From the NCBI GenBank assembly GCA_033439765.1, contig JAULSN010000001.1, forward strand, positions 7,502,001 through 7,566,000: a stretch of DNA of 64,000 bases. Reading direction: 5' to 3'. The number at the start of each line of letters is the position of its first letter. Position 1 is the first letter of the stretch. The notes under the pieces were generated by a model. The model was not told where the DNA came from. It worked only from the letters and a program-made list of their open reading frames with translations, and made no database searches. This DNA comes from Lasiosphaeria ovina (lineage: Eukaryota > Ascomycota > Sordariomycetes > Sordariales > Lasiosphaeriaceae). Below, one piece after another: positions 33,401-45,729 of this stretch. Position numbers and translations under genes: made by a program.

Positions 33401-35788
33401 ATGGCCGCTCCCGTTGCCCCCAACGCTGTTGACCAGCTTGCCGCTGAGCTTGGCAATGCCAGCCTGAATGGTGGTGACAACAAGGTCACACCCGCCATCA
33501 ATACCAATGTAGGCTCCGACTACCAGGGCGATGATCTCGACACTGCTGGTCCCACCCCGAGCTCGGCTGCCCCCCATCCCCAGGCGTCGGCTTCCCTTTA
33601 TGTCGGCGAGCTCGACCCTTCGGTCACGGAGGCCATGCTCTTCGAGCTGTTCTCTCAGATTGGCTCCGTCGCCTCCATTCGGGTCTGCCGCGACGCCGTC
33701 ACCCGCCGCTCGCTCGGCTATGCCTATGTCAATTATAACACCACCTCGGACGGCGAGAAGGCGCTCGAGGAACTGAACTACACGCTCATTAAGGGCCGCC
33801 CGTGCCGTATCATGTGGTCCCAACGCGATCCCGCCCTTCGCAAGACAGGCCAAGGCAATGTGTTCATCAAGAACCTTGATGTCGCCATCGACAACAAGGC
33901 CCTGCACGATACCTTTGCTGCCTTCGGAAACATCCTCAGCTGCAAGGTTGCCCAGGACGAGAACGGAAACTCCAAGGGCTACGGATTTGTGCACTACGAG
34001 ACGGATGAGGCCGCTTCGCAGGCCATCAAGCACGTCAATGGCATGCTTTTGAACGAGAAGAAGGTGTACGTCGGTCACCACATTCCCAAGAAGGATCGCC
34101 AGAGCAAGTTCGAAGAGATGAAGGCAAACTTCACCAACATCTACGTCAAGAATATCGCTCTCGACGTGACCGACGAGGAGTTTCACAAGCTGTTCGAAGA
34201 CTATGGCGATGTTACGTCGTCGTCGCTCGCTCGCGACAACGAGGGCAAGAGCCGTGGATTCGGCTTCGTCAACTTCACTTCTCATGAGATTGCCTCCAAG
34301 GCCGTCAATGAGCTCAATGGAAAGGACGTTCACGGCCAAGAGATCTATGTCGGCCGCGCTCAGAAGAAGCACGAGCGCGAGGAAGAACTGCGGAGATCGT
34401 ACGAGGCTGCTCGCCAAGAGAAGGCTAACAAGTATCAAGGCGTCAACCTCTACATCAAGAACCTGGATGACGACGTTGACGATGACAAGTTGCGCCAAAT
34501 GTTCTCCGAATTTGGCCCAATCACTTCTTCCAAGGTCATGAGGGATGCTCTGACCGACGGGGCCGAGGATGAGCCCAAGGAGGGCAAAGACAAGGAGAAC
34601 AAGAAGGAAGGCGAGAAGGAAGGTGAGGAGGAGACCGCCGACAAGAAGACGGAGAAGAAGGGAGACCGCAGACTGGGCAAGAGCAAGGGCTTCGGCTTCG
34701 TCTGCTTCAGCAATCCCGATGACGCCACCAAGGCTGTTGCCGAGATGAACCAGCGCATGATCAACGGCAAGCCACTCTATGTTGCTCTGGCCCAGCGCAA
34801 GGATGTCCGGAAGAGCCAGCTTGAGGCGAGCATCCAAGCTCGCAACCAGCTTAGGATGCAACAGGCTGCCGCGCAAGCAGGCATGCCCCAGCAGTACATG
34901 CAGCCCCCGGTATATTTTGCCCCGGGCCAGCAGCCCGGTCCGGGTGGTTTCATGCCTCCGGCCGGCGGCCGCGGCATGGCGCCGTTCCCCCAGAATACCA
35001 ACATCATGCCCGGTGCCCAGGGTGGTCGGCCAGGACAGTTCTCCGGTTATCCCGGCCAGCAAGGAGGCCGCGGAGGTATTCCTCCCCAGCAGCAAATGCC
35101 GCCTTTCCCCATCATGGGCCAGTTCCCCCCTGGCGGTTACGCGCAACCGAACAACCCCCAGTTCATTGCGGCCATCCAGCAAGTGCAGCAGCAAGCTGCC
35201 ACTCTTGGTGGAGGGCGCGGCGGCCCTGGAGGCCGCGGAATCCAGGGAATTCCCGGCGGTATGCCTCAGGGAATGGGTGTTGGCGGTCCTGGAATGCCTG
35301 GCTATCCTCCTAATGCCAGGCCCCAGAACGGCAACCTGCCCACCCGTGGTGGCATGTCGGGCCGTGGCGGCAGCTTTATGAGCGCTGGTCGTGGCGCTGT
35401 CCCGCCTGCCGGAGCTATCGGCCTGGGTGGAGAGCTGAACGCTAGCGCCTTGCTTCAGTCACAGCTTGCTTCTACCACCAGCATGCAGCAACAAAAGCAG
35501 ATTCTCGGCGAGAACCTCTTCCCCAAGATCCAGGCTATTCAGCCTGAGCTGGCTGGAAAGATCACTGGCATGCTGCTGGAGATGGACAATACCGAGCTTG
35601 TCAACCTGTACGTTGTCCTACCAAGTTCTACGACCCCTTTTCACTAACTTTGACCCAGCTTTGAGGATGATAATGCTTTGATGGCCAAGGTGAATGAAGC
35701 CATGGCCGTCTACGACGAGTACCTCAAGAACCAGGGAGACGAGGACAAGTCGGGTAAGAAGGATGAGCAGTCGGAGGAGAAGGCTTAA
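33401..35788 (+). CDS. pab1: Polyadenylate-binding protein, 778 aa
   Basis: Model: join(33401..35607, 35659..35788). The 51-nt intron has branch CACTAAC and acceptor CCCAG, phase 2. It binds mRNA poly(A) tails in the cytoplasm and bridges to translation and deadenylation factors. Four RRMs are readable: RRM1 from about residue 65 ([16 protein letters not shown]), RRM2 about 152 ([17 protein letters not shown]), RRM3 about 245 ([15 protein letters not shown]) and RRM4 about 348 ([16 protein letters not shown]). A Lys/Glu-rich insert of about 40 residues sits between the two RNP motifs of RRM4. A Pro/Gly/Gln-rich linker follows. The MLLE domain (about 683-755; [19 protein letters not shown]) is completed by the small last exon. 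The start ATG has a good context (CATCATGG) and follows a leader intron. Confidence 0.96.
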
Positions 35789-37444
35789 AATTGGCATTCA
35801 CGTGTATCTCGAGGCTGCCATTAACTCTAGGGCGGTATGGCGGCGGTTGGTCTCATTTCTCAGCCGCGCTTTCGTTATCGTCATTTCGGATCTTTCAAGT
35901 CGGTCTCGCAACAGGGTCTGGAAAAGTTTTGATACCAGCTTGACTTGGTAGCAGCATGATATTTGCATCCGATGCCAGCCAGGGGGCTTGGCGTGGGATG
36001 AATTTGGACGAGACTTTTATGAGAGGTCACAAGTCTCTCACGACGACTTATTGCATCACCATTGCTACGGCATCAATACGTCATCCTCATGTATTCATAG
36101 ACTTGTTTTTTTTTGACCGGAATCTGGTCCATCAGGTGTCCATCTCTGTGGACAGGGCGGGATTTTCTTTTCGACCGACTCGGCGTTTTATGGTTACGGT
36201 TCTCAGGAGTGTCCTGCCGAGCTAGCTCGGGAGTTTTCATGGACGGGCTTGCTCGGCACAATACCCCGGTCGTTCTGGTCAGCAGAAGACCATCATCGCA
36301 CAAAAAAACGTCTTTGACAGGACCAGATAGACGTTATCCTACAAACAGGAGCACTAGCTAATAGATACTAAAATGCTGTCATCAGTCTGCTAGCCGTGGT
36401 TGGAGTGAGGCGAGGTTCGTGGCTGTAGGATTGCCTGTCGTGGCACTGTCAGATCACAGTGCCTGATGTTTTTTATCCATATCTGATTTTAGCCTCCGAG
36501 GAACGTCTTACAGGTGTTTTTTTGTTCACCTTGCCGTTGTAGAGCCATCTGAAAGTGAACCTGTGGGAACCCACGAGGGAAAGGTGTTGTCGCCTTCTCC
36601 AGAGACTAACTCGCCGTCTCCTGTGCAATGTAAATACAGCACCTATGCAATTACTACTCCCCAGCATCTACGCTGAACGGCAACAGTTTCCCATGTATAC
36701 CTAGATATGAACCGCGTATGCGAGATATATTTATATATATATGTTTGTTAAGTACTCTTCCCGTCCCCCATCCCCGACCCAGTCAATCAGTCAATCAGTC
36801 AGCTAATTCCCCTTCCCATGCCCCATTGGTAATGTGCGCCGTGATGAGTTATGTCCCACCCATATCCCAGAATACCAGTTGCTCCCAGTTTGTATCTACC
36901 AAGTACGAAAATTGAAAAATAGATCAAAGGGAAAAGAATAAGTGAAAAAGAACTTGTGACAATAAATGATAAAGCCATGTGGAAATGAGGGAAAAACTCC
37001 TTTCCAGTCAAGTCAGTCAGTCAGTCGTCCAACTAACCCAAGGCTTGTTTGGCCATCCCATCCAACCCTCCACCCCCAAGTACCCACCCCAGTTTCCATT
37101 TGATCTGCTGTTCCATCCTTTCCAGACCAGGGGAAGAACAGGTAGCTGGTTAGCTAGTTAGTACTCGCCGTTATCCCTTAAACTCCTGAACCACCTTGCA
37201 ACGTTCCCCTTCACCTCGTCTTCTTCCAAATCAACTAGACCAACAACTACTCAGACAGGTACTGTTTAGCGTATACAAAGCCACTGGACAGGAAGTGGGA
37301 AGGAAAACCCCCCTAACCACTAGTCCTTGGGTTCCCATTTCGTAAAAAGGAAGGAAAGAGAAAGAAAGAAGAAAACGCCATGGCTAATCCCGACATTGTA
37401 AACAAACACTGCTTTATGCTTTCCCCATTCCCAAGCCTCCTCGT
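35789..37444. other. Convergent 3' region
   Basis: 3' flanks of pab1 and the 766-aa gene. It contains short tandem runs: (TA)n near 36728-36740 and AGTC/AATC repeats near 36780-36802 and 37005-37025. No gene seen. Confidence 0.6.
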
Positions 37445-40044
37445 TCAGTCATAATATGCACTCCCCTCAGCAGCAGCAGTAGCCGAACCTGGGAGGCCAA
37501 CATTACCGCGGCTTCCGCCGTAGAGCATCTCCATAAGCTTGCCCTTCTGGCGGGCGCGGACGCTCTCGAGGTACTCGCCGACGTCCTCAAGGCCGCGGAT
37601 CTGCTCGTCGAGGGAAATGGTGGAGCTGTTGACGGAGCGGACGAGGGGGGAGACGAGCTTGTGGCGCAGCGTCTCGAGGTTGGCCTTGAGGATCATGAGC
37701 TTGTGGTTGTGGGCGATCATGATCTCCTTGTTGAGGACCGTGTTCTTGCGCACGCCGAGCAGCAGCTGCCGGTTGCGGTCGTACTTGTTGACGTCGGCGG
37801 CGCGCGGCCCGAGGATGCGCGTCCACAGCGACGACAGCAGCTCGTCGTGCAGCTCGTCCTGCAGCGACGACTCGCGCACCACGGTCCGCGCCAGGTTGAG
37901 GAACTGATAGTCGATAGACTCGTACAGCGCCAGGAGGGTGAGGCTGTGCTGCAGCTCGTTAGTGATGGCCTCCTCGAGCACCGACAGGAACTCGCGGAAT
38001 GTGCGCTGCAGCGTCTGCTTCGTGCGCTGTGGCGTTGACGGGCCGAATATGGACGAGGCGACGACTCCTATGGCCGTCGCCTGCCCTGTCGTCGGATTTT
38101 CCAAGATGCCGGCGTTGGAAAGCATGTTGTGGATGTTGTCAAAAGCTGACGAAAGTGGAAGCGAGGGCTGCTGCTGCAACTGGTAGAGTTCTCTGCGTGC
38201 CCAGTCCATCACAATGAGGATACTAACAAGGGCGGGTTAGAAGAGTGTTCCGCGAAGTCATGTAACACGGGAAAAAGAGAGAGCGACGTACCTATCAATG
38301 TCTCCGTTGACACTTGAAAAGAATTTGATCAGCTCAACGGCGAGCGTCTTGAGGCTGTCGCTGAGCTCGTCGAGCTCCTTCACCATGATAGGAGCCGACG
38401 TCATGTTGCTGCTGCGGACGCTCTCGCTGAGATCCCACACGGCAACACCCGTGGCCTGGATCTCGCCGACCTGCTGGATACCGCGCTCCGAGTAGTAGAT
38501 GAGGGGCTCGAACGACCGCGCGACGCCGGCAACCTTGACCAAGTCGGGCACCGGTCGCATCGCGGGCGGCTGGAAGAGCGACCGCATGGCCGCGTACGAC
38601 ATGAAAGCAACCAGGGCCGATATCACCATGGACGCGCGCGAGCCAAATATGACGCCAAAACTTGTCCGTACAAGGTTGATGGCGGCTTCGATGGGCTCCG
38701 TCCGCTGAAGGACTTCTGCCCGAAGCGCGAATCGGAAATCTGAGGATTATGCATCAGCCGAAGCTGCACAGAACAATGACAGAAGCATGCAGATAACATT
38801 TTGAACTTGTACTCTTGATCAGGGTAGACGCAAGACCGGGTCCCCTTTCTCCTGGCCATGCTAAAATAAAGAAATAAAATAAAGAAAATAGGGGGCACTT
38901 ACAGTTATTATTCCCGGCGTTCGCGTCTTGTTGCCCTACCACGTCACTCCTTTTCCCGAAGCGTCCCAACGTCGTCAGCGCGCCGCCTTTGCCACCGTCC
39001 TCCACCTTGACCTTTACATCCTCGCCGTCGGCGTCGGCCAGATACTGGCGTGCAACGTGGTACTCTTCGGGGGCCGGGCTGCGCTCCTTATCCGGGGACA
39101 TGCTGTCGGGGGGCAGGCGGGTGCGGATGGCCTGGGCGAGAATCAGGTCGCCCTCGTCGGCGCTCTCGTACTCGGGACTCGACTCGCGGGAGTCGTATGC
39201 CTGGTGCTGCAGCTGTCCGCCAAAGGTGCCAAAGCCGGCTCCACCCCCTCCTCCCAGGGCCAGTGCCAGCTGGTCGTCGTCGCTACTCCTGCGCCAGAAG
39301 CCGCTGCTGCGGTCGCCGTTGCCGAGGCGCCTCCAGGCCGGAGGACTGTAGCCACCGGCCGAAGCCTCCGAGTCCGAAACGTCGTCCTCCGCCATCTCGC
39401 TCGGCAGGTCCTCCTCCTCCTCCTCCCCCCCAGTCGAGTGTTCGAAGTCCTCCAGTGACGCGTCGAGATGGTCTGGTGGCACTTCGAACGTTCGAGTCGC
39501 TGTCGCCGCCATAGCTTCTCGAGCTTCCTGATGCCCCCTTTTCTCTCTCGCTGTTTCTCTTGCTGCTTCCGCCGCCGCCGCTGTTGCCGCTTACACGCAG
39601 CTGCTGCTTGCGACTACTGCTGCTGCTACTCGCTTTCTCCTTTCTCGTGCCACTGCTTCCCTGGCTGCTGTTGTTGTAGGCGTAGTCCGCAATTAGAGGC
39701 GGGAGCGGCTTGTTCTCGATCTGCCGTTGCTGACGCTGTCGCCGCCGCTGGGCCTGCCCGGCATCAAACCTCTCCTCGTACTCTTCTTCGTCGTCGTCGC
39801 TATACCCTCCTCTGTCTCCTCTCGACACCACGACGCGGGGCACTGCTACGGCGGCGGCGGCGGCGACGGCGGTGGTGGCGCTGCGGCGGAGGAAGCGGTA
39901 GCCCAGGCGGATCGGCGAGGGCAGGGGCGGCAGGTAGAGGAACAGGAACACCAGGGCCAGAACCAGAGAGGCGACCCAGGCGCTCGGGGCGATGGTGACG
40001 CTGAGCAGTGAGACGTGGGTGTTGACGGTGAAGAGAGACTGCAT
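37445..40044 (-). CDS. Membrane protein of unknown function, 766 aa
   Basis: Model: complement(join(37445..38222, 38292..38739, 38903..39527, 39595..40044)). All three introns have GTAAG- or GTACG-type donors and matching phases (0, 1, 2). A first hydrophobic segment at about 18-40 (WVASLVLALVFLFLYL) is followed by a long Ser/Gly/Glu-rich disordered region (about 55-350). A second hydrophobic segment at about 383-410 (FGVIFGSRASMVISALVAFM) precedes a helical domain of about 330 residues (LFQPPAMRPVPDLVKVAGVA, FREFLSVLEEAI, RKNTVLNKEIMIAHNHKL). That domain looks well folded and conserved, but I do not recognise it. Two membrane anchors with a large helical C-terminal domain would suit an organelle or nuclear-envelope protein; this is inference. 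The 38740-38902 intron choice rests on phase. Confidence 0.78.
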
Positions 40045-41246
40045 CGGACGAGATTTGTGGTTCTCCCAAGTCCGTCTCTCTCCTCACTGGCTTCGTGCAG
40101 CGAGCGAGGGAGGGAGGGAGCGAAGACACAAGGCTTTGTTTGTTTGGTTGTATGTTGCTGTGCTGCCTGCCTAGTTCTAGTGTAGTGCAGACAGATACAG
40201 TGTAAATTACGAGATATAGCACCTCGACAGATTGTCGCAAAGATAGTCGAATTGAGGTGAAAGGAGCGAGAGAAAAAAAGGTGACCGCGACGGGCAAGAA
40301 TTGGACACCGTCGAAGCCTCCCTCCAGAACAGCCAAAAGAAAAATGCGAGAGATAGCTAGTAGCAATGCCCAATGGGCGAACATTCACGACAGGGCCACA
40401 TCTGAAAACGAGAGGCTGGGAGCCTTCCACCGCACACGGACGGGCTTCTGTGGCTCGATGATTCACAGCATTGGAACCCGCGCCAGCCCAGCCAGCCAAC
40501 CACCCCGCGCGCGCGTTGTCCCCGCGCTATCCATCCAGGAAGGGGGCCGCTTTAAGTGGCCGCACGGCTACCAATCAATCTTCCGGCACTTTGATTCGCG
40601 AGAAACAACTTACGTCTTGGTAAGGAAGCACTAGTTCACCACGGACGGGAGGATTTTGTAGGACCTAAGACCAGGTACCAGAACGTAAACGGCTTTCAGA
40701 CTTGCGGATCATTTCCGCCGGGATTCAGCAATGTCCATACAGACAGACGGCGCAGGCGATAAACTCAGGAGTAGCGGGGTACGGTACATAGGCCAGGCTA
40801 TCTTATCACCCCGCCATTTCTCGACTTACACATTTGGGCCGCCTGTATTCCATACATAAGGTAGCCAATAATCATTCAGGGATTGGCCTGTCATGATGTA
40901 CCGTGAAATGAAGTGACTCGTCTCAGAACACAGCAAGTCAGCATAGTCACCCGTCTCCTGCCCGGAAAGGAAACAAAAAAGATCAACTGCGGATGCTGGT
41001 GTTTTTCTGATATCGTAATCGCTGATGCTTGTTTAAAAAGTGAAAAAAGAGCCGCTAGCTAGACCCATACTGGAAAGCAAAAAAATCATAGTCATCAACG
41101 TCGTCAAAATGCCCCCCCTTTCTCAGACAGCCAACACTTTTGTGTACATACAATGAATCCGCTGTGGATGTGCTAAAACATCCCCTCTTCCTCTTTAGTT
41201 TTAGACCTAATTCTTCTCCTGCCTCGTGGCGGGCCAAAACGTCGCT
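40045..41246. other. Intergenic, promoter side of 766-aa gene
   Basis: No gene seen. A CT/AG-rich stretch lies near the start. Confidence 0.6.
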
Positions 41247-43578
41247 CTAATCAATTTTAGCGTTTACTAGACTCCTGGCTGCGGGATTGTTGATGTTATT
41301 GACTTGGTGCGTGGCCGGTAGTCGCTTGTACTTGCTCTGCTTCCTGAGACGTTTCCGTGCCACCATGACAGGCACCGAGCTTTTGGTAACGAGGTAGTTG
41401 GAGAACGAGCCAAGAATGACACTGCGACATGTCTGTGTAAGCATTGCATCTCGACAAAAGGGAAAGAATAAGAACGGGGGAGATAAAGGGGCTATGCTCA
41501 CCCTTTAAGCGCGCTTCGCCCTCGGCTCCCGAGAATGACAAGAGTAGGGTTCACGAGATCGATCACCTCCGTAATCAAGTGCTTTGGGTTCTTGCAATGA
41601 AGAACCTCGACGATAACACGGACTTGAAGTCTCGTCTTCCGCAAAAGCTTCGTCACGCGCTCGCTGATGTCGTACACGGCTCGATACCGTTCTTCCTCGG
41701 CCTTGCTGCGCTCTCTGCTAGACGGCGCCGGCGAGACACTAGCGCCCGAGCTGTTGCTAGCCAGCAGTGGCACAAATGGCGAGGAGCCCTTCTGGATAGG
41801 CAACGCCGTGCCACCTGGTGTGGCTGGGATCTTGTTGGTAGTCATAGCATTAATAGCCACCGCTTGCTCCTTCATTGCCTTGGGATCGTCCGGCACCATG
41901 GCGTTATCCCCAGACACGATCCCCGTCTCCTCGTCGACGCAATATATGGCCACCAGGGTGTCGCCGTCGCGGAGCACGGTCCCAATCGCCCATTCCAGGG
42001 CGTGTGTCGACTCGTCACTGAGATCCGTCGCTACCATATATTTGCGGGGATGCCTATGCTCTTCTTCGGCCTCCTGAACGAGCTTGGAATACTCTCCACG
42101 CGTGATAACCTGGACGGTGCGGTGGGCCTCGGGCGTGTCCTTGATTTGTGTCATGGAAAACGAGAGCCTCTGCGCTCTTTTGATGTCGGTGAGGTCGGCC
42201 TCCGTGTCCGAGTCTATGGGAGTGCGCGAGCCAGCACTCCTAGGGGGCAAGTCAAAACTTGTGACCGGATGGATACCCGGCTTGCCCGACTTTACTCGCT
42301 CGCCCGATGGGTTCGTAACGGTAATCTCTGGCTCGTCGAGCAGTGACCGATATTTGTACGTAGGCTGCCGTGAAGCCACCTCAATGCCTGACCGGGACTG
42401 TTAGTTAAACGGCGGACGAAGAAGAGTTTGGGCCAGTACATACGTTCTTCCTCGGCAGCCGCCATAAGGCTCCGAGCCGCTTTATTGGTGGGGGATGTCG
42501 GTCCTGCGTTTTTCTGGTCCCTACTGTCGAAGTTGCGAGCGGCCTTCCTACCACGCTCGCCTTCGTCATCCGACGACTCATCGTTATCTTCGCTACTATC
42601 TTCGACCAACAACTCGCCGTCGGGGCCCAGGTAGTCCTTAGCTAACCGGCCACTCCCAGCCATGTCGTCTGATCTTTTCCGCCGCCCCAGTTCAGAAAGG
42701 CTTCCCCTAGATCTCGCCAGGGCAGCATCTGACAGGCGCCGGTAGGCGTTGTTGATATCGATCTCTGGGGCCTCGTTGATAGTTGATCGTCCGGCGGGAC
42801 TCAACTGGCGCCCCATCAGTAGATTGTGGGGCGAGATGGAACGCACGCCTAAGCGGTTGTGAGGGGATCTGGATTTGTTGTTGCCCGGCCGCATCGACGG
42901 TCCGCCAAGAGAGTAGTGACGCCCCCTATCACCGGGCAGCATCAGGCCGGACACGTCGTTGCCTCGCATGACTTCGGCCATAGAAGACGAGTTGGCATTC
43001 GAGCGCTTGCCGCCCTGCGTTACCCTCTTCGGGAGAGCCTGACCGGCATTGGTTGTGATGATGTTTCCAAATTGGTAGTCCGAAGTACGGTCCAGGCGCG
43101 AGCCCGAAGACCTCGGACCAAAATCAACGGGCCTCGTGGCCGCATCCGACATGCTCCTCGGATGGGCACGAAGGTTCGGCTCTGTGGGTGATGAGGGGTT
43201 ACTAAACACGGGCTTAAAGTTAGAGGAGGAGGAGGAGGAAGACGGCGTGCCAACGTCCAGCATGCTGCGGACCGCTGGTGGCGGAGGACTGTCCACGTCC
43301 AGCATGCTCCGTACGGGCGCTATGCGTGGGGATGCTATCTTAGCATTGGTTTTCGGCGAGCCAGCAGGGGGGATGACGGGGGATGGAGGAGCATCGTCAC
43401 CAATGTCTAGCATGCTGCGCACGGGGGAGCGAGGCGAGGTGAAGGGGGAGGGCTCGCGGCCCCCCATCGAGCTGGGAACGCCTGGCCGCGGTGCCTGGGG
43501 ACCCTCAAGGAGCGCGAGTACCTCCCTCCGCTCTTCGTCGAGCATCGCCTCCATCGACATGGCCTGGCGGTTCGCCAT
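41247..43578 (-). CDS. Universal stress protein (UspA) domain protein, 731 aa
   Basis: Model: complement(join(41247..41421, 41502..42387, 42444..43578)). Introns of 80 and 56 nt match in phase; the 56-nt one has branch TAACTAAC. Residues 1-480 are Ser/Pro-rich and disordered, with three copies of VRSMLD(I/V) near the N-terminus and an acidic patch (EDSSEDNDESSDDEGE). The Usp domain is about 490-710: YMVATDLSDESTHALEWAI, an internal low-complexity insert, VRVIVEVLHCKNPKHLI, and the nucleotide loop GSRGRSALKGVILGS. That loop fits the G-2x-G-9x-G-(S/T) pattern of ATP-binding Usp proteins and spans the last intron. It is followed by SVPVMVARK. Such fungal proteins are usually linked to stress responses; the ligand and role here are inferred. 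Confidence 0.88.
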
Positions 43579-45729
43579 GGCGGGCGACGGGATCGGAATC
43601 GGGACCGGGACCGGGACTGGATGCGGGTGCTGGTGCTACTGCGACTGCGGGTTTGACGAAGTTTGTACGCTGTGTGATGTATGGATACGCTGCGTGCTAC
43701 CGTATACTGGCTGGGCTGGCGTGGCTCGAAACACCAGCGCGGTAGATGGGTAGGGTAGGTAGGGTATGGTAGGTGGTTATGGATAAAAATCCGGGCCGAC
43801 CAGAGGATGTCGGATGGGCAATCAAGGCGTGGGCGGCGAAAAGGAGCGGGCGCGGTCGGCGGTTGGGGAGCCCAGCGACGAGTTAAGATATGAGGCGGGT
43901 ATCCGATATGGAATGAATGCAGCCAGCATCGTGGGGTTGAGGTGTGTCAAGGTGCCCTTCGCCTTTGTCGAGCTAGAGCGACAACCCTCAGCGCATGGCG
44001 GGGCGTCAGCCCAGTTGGATTTTCCCTGTCTGGTCGGGACCAGGTGTTTGCGGCTGCCTGCCAAGCCAAAGGCCAGCCTAGGTACGGAGGTAACTTGGTA
44101 GAGAAAGAGGAGGCACGACTCGCGAGCTTTTGCCAAGGAGGATAGAGTGCTAGTAGCTCTGTGCCAAGGCGCCACTGGTGAAGCAAACAAAGCTTCCGGT
44201 TGGTGAAAGTCGAAAAGCGTGGGTGTCGTTACACAAAGCTGTGTAGCCGAGGCGTCGGCCGTTGTCCAGGCGCGCCGTCGATAATTGTGCGCGGGGGGTG
44301 ATTTAGGTGGGAGCTGCTCCTAACCTTGTTCGTTCACGATGATGGTGCGCGGATTTTCCCAACGGTGGTTTGGAACTCGGTTGAGAGAATGAACAACGAT
44401 GCATGACGTGTGGGGCGGAGGGCGAGCAAGCAGCAGCTCGTTGCCGTTAGGTTAGCTTCGCGCAGTAGGTTAGGTCAGGCCGCCTGTGGAGCTTGGTTGG
44501 CTACCCGAAGGCTCCTGGTTGTGCGTAACCTGAGCAGACTGAGCCCCCATCCCGTCTCGCATCCAATCCTCCCCGGGCCCCAGACCAAGGCCTAGACCTC
44601 GTCCCCAAATCAAGAGGAATGAAACAAGCAAGTGCTCCGAACGGCCCCCGCCTTTTTCTGTCATGTCAGATTGACTGTGTTACCTTTTGTTCTCTTAGTA
44701 ATAAGGTGGTTACTCCAGACGCCCCCCCAACTTGAAGCTTATCCACACGTCGGTCCACACACTCTTTGAATGAGGCTCAATGTCTCACTCTCAGCAAGTT
44801 GCAGACCAATGGCAAGTAGTCGCGCCCTTCTTTCTTTAGCTGCGGGTCTTGCACTAGATATCCTGTCACCTAAAACCAGCACGATATCCTGAGTAGGCGT
44901 TCTACCATGTAAGAGCGACCAGCGAACAACATTGAAGTATTATCGGGCCAATGCAGAGTTTCCCACGTAGGGTCTTTGCTCTGGAGAAATTGCGTATAAG
45001 CTCAAAACAAAGTCAAGATAACTCGAAATACTATAGAATCACATCCTTGAACGTTTATTGTTGCGGGACTTGCAAGAAATACCTCGTTGTCTTGCAGTTC
45101 GCTCTGGGGTTTTCTCAAAAGGATGCAGCAGGTCTCAGAGCTTCAATGTAAAGCATCCTAAGCCTAGAGGCCCATCTCCCTCTTGGAATGCCTTGCAAAG
45201 GCATTTTCTAGCCGATTAAGTCCGTATTTGCTACAGTCTTTATTCTTCCCAAAAACCGCTCCAACAATTATTTGGCTATTTGACAATGCACTGCCTCGCT
45301 GTCCAGGCCATGTCATCTCAGCGTACTCCTTCCAGTTGTCATACCTATGACAGCTACCAGGGCCGAACCTCACTTCAACAATGTCAGACACTGGCCCGGT
45401 TCTTGGGTCATGCTCAAATGAATCATAAGAGAGCCGAACCTGTGACATGTCAACTGCGACAAAGTTTTGCTTCTGGTTTCCCGCAGACAGATTGGATGAT
45501 AGCCACGGGGCAACGCGGCACCCCGCAACGTGTGATGCATTTTCGAGACACAAGTATTTCGAAACACAGGTAATGTACAATGAGACGGCCCTCCCCCCAA
45601 GAAGCCATGGCAAAAAAAAAAACAGCTTCTACACGGGGAGGAGAAAAAGACCTTGTATATACAAGTACACCTTCGTCAGTCACTCGAAGACCCGCCCCTC
45701 CCAAATTTTTTTCTCTCTCTTTCTTTCCT
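43579..45729. other. Intergenic, promoter side of Usp gene
   Basis: No supported gene. One 149-codon minus-strand frame at 45164-45613 was considered and left out. Confidence 0.5.

Noticed and set aside
33383..35194. 603-codon antisense frame opposite pab1
   Set aside because: It is the mirror of pab1 codon bias; no domain, and the sense strand encodes an unambiguous PABP.
45164..45613. 149-codon minus-strand frame upstream of uS7m
   Set aside because: Composition is protein-like, but no start context, splice partner or recognisable domain; could be revisited with RNA data.
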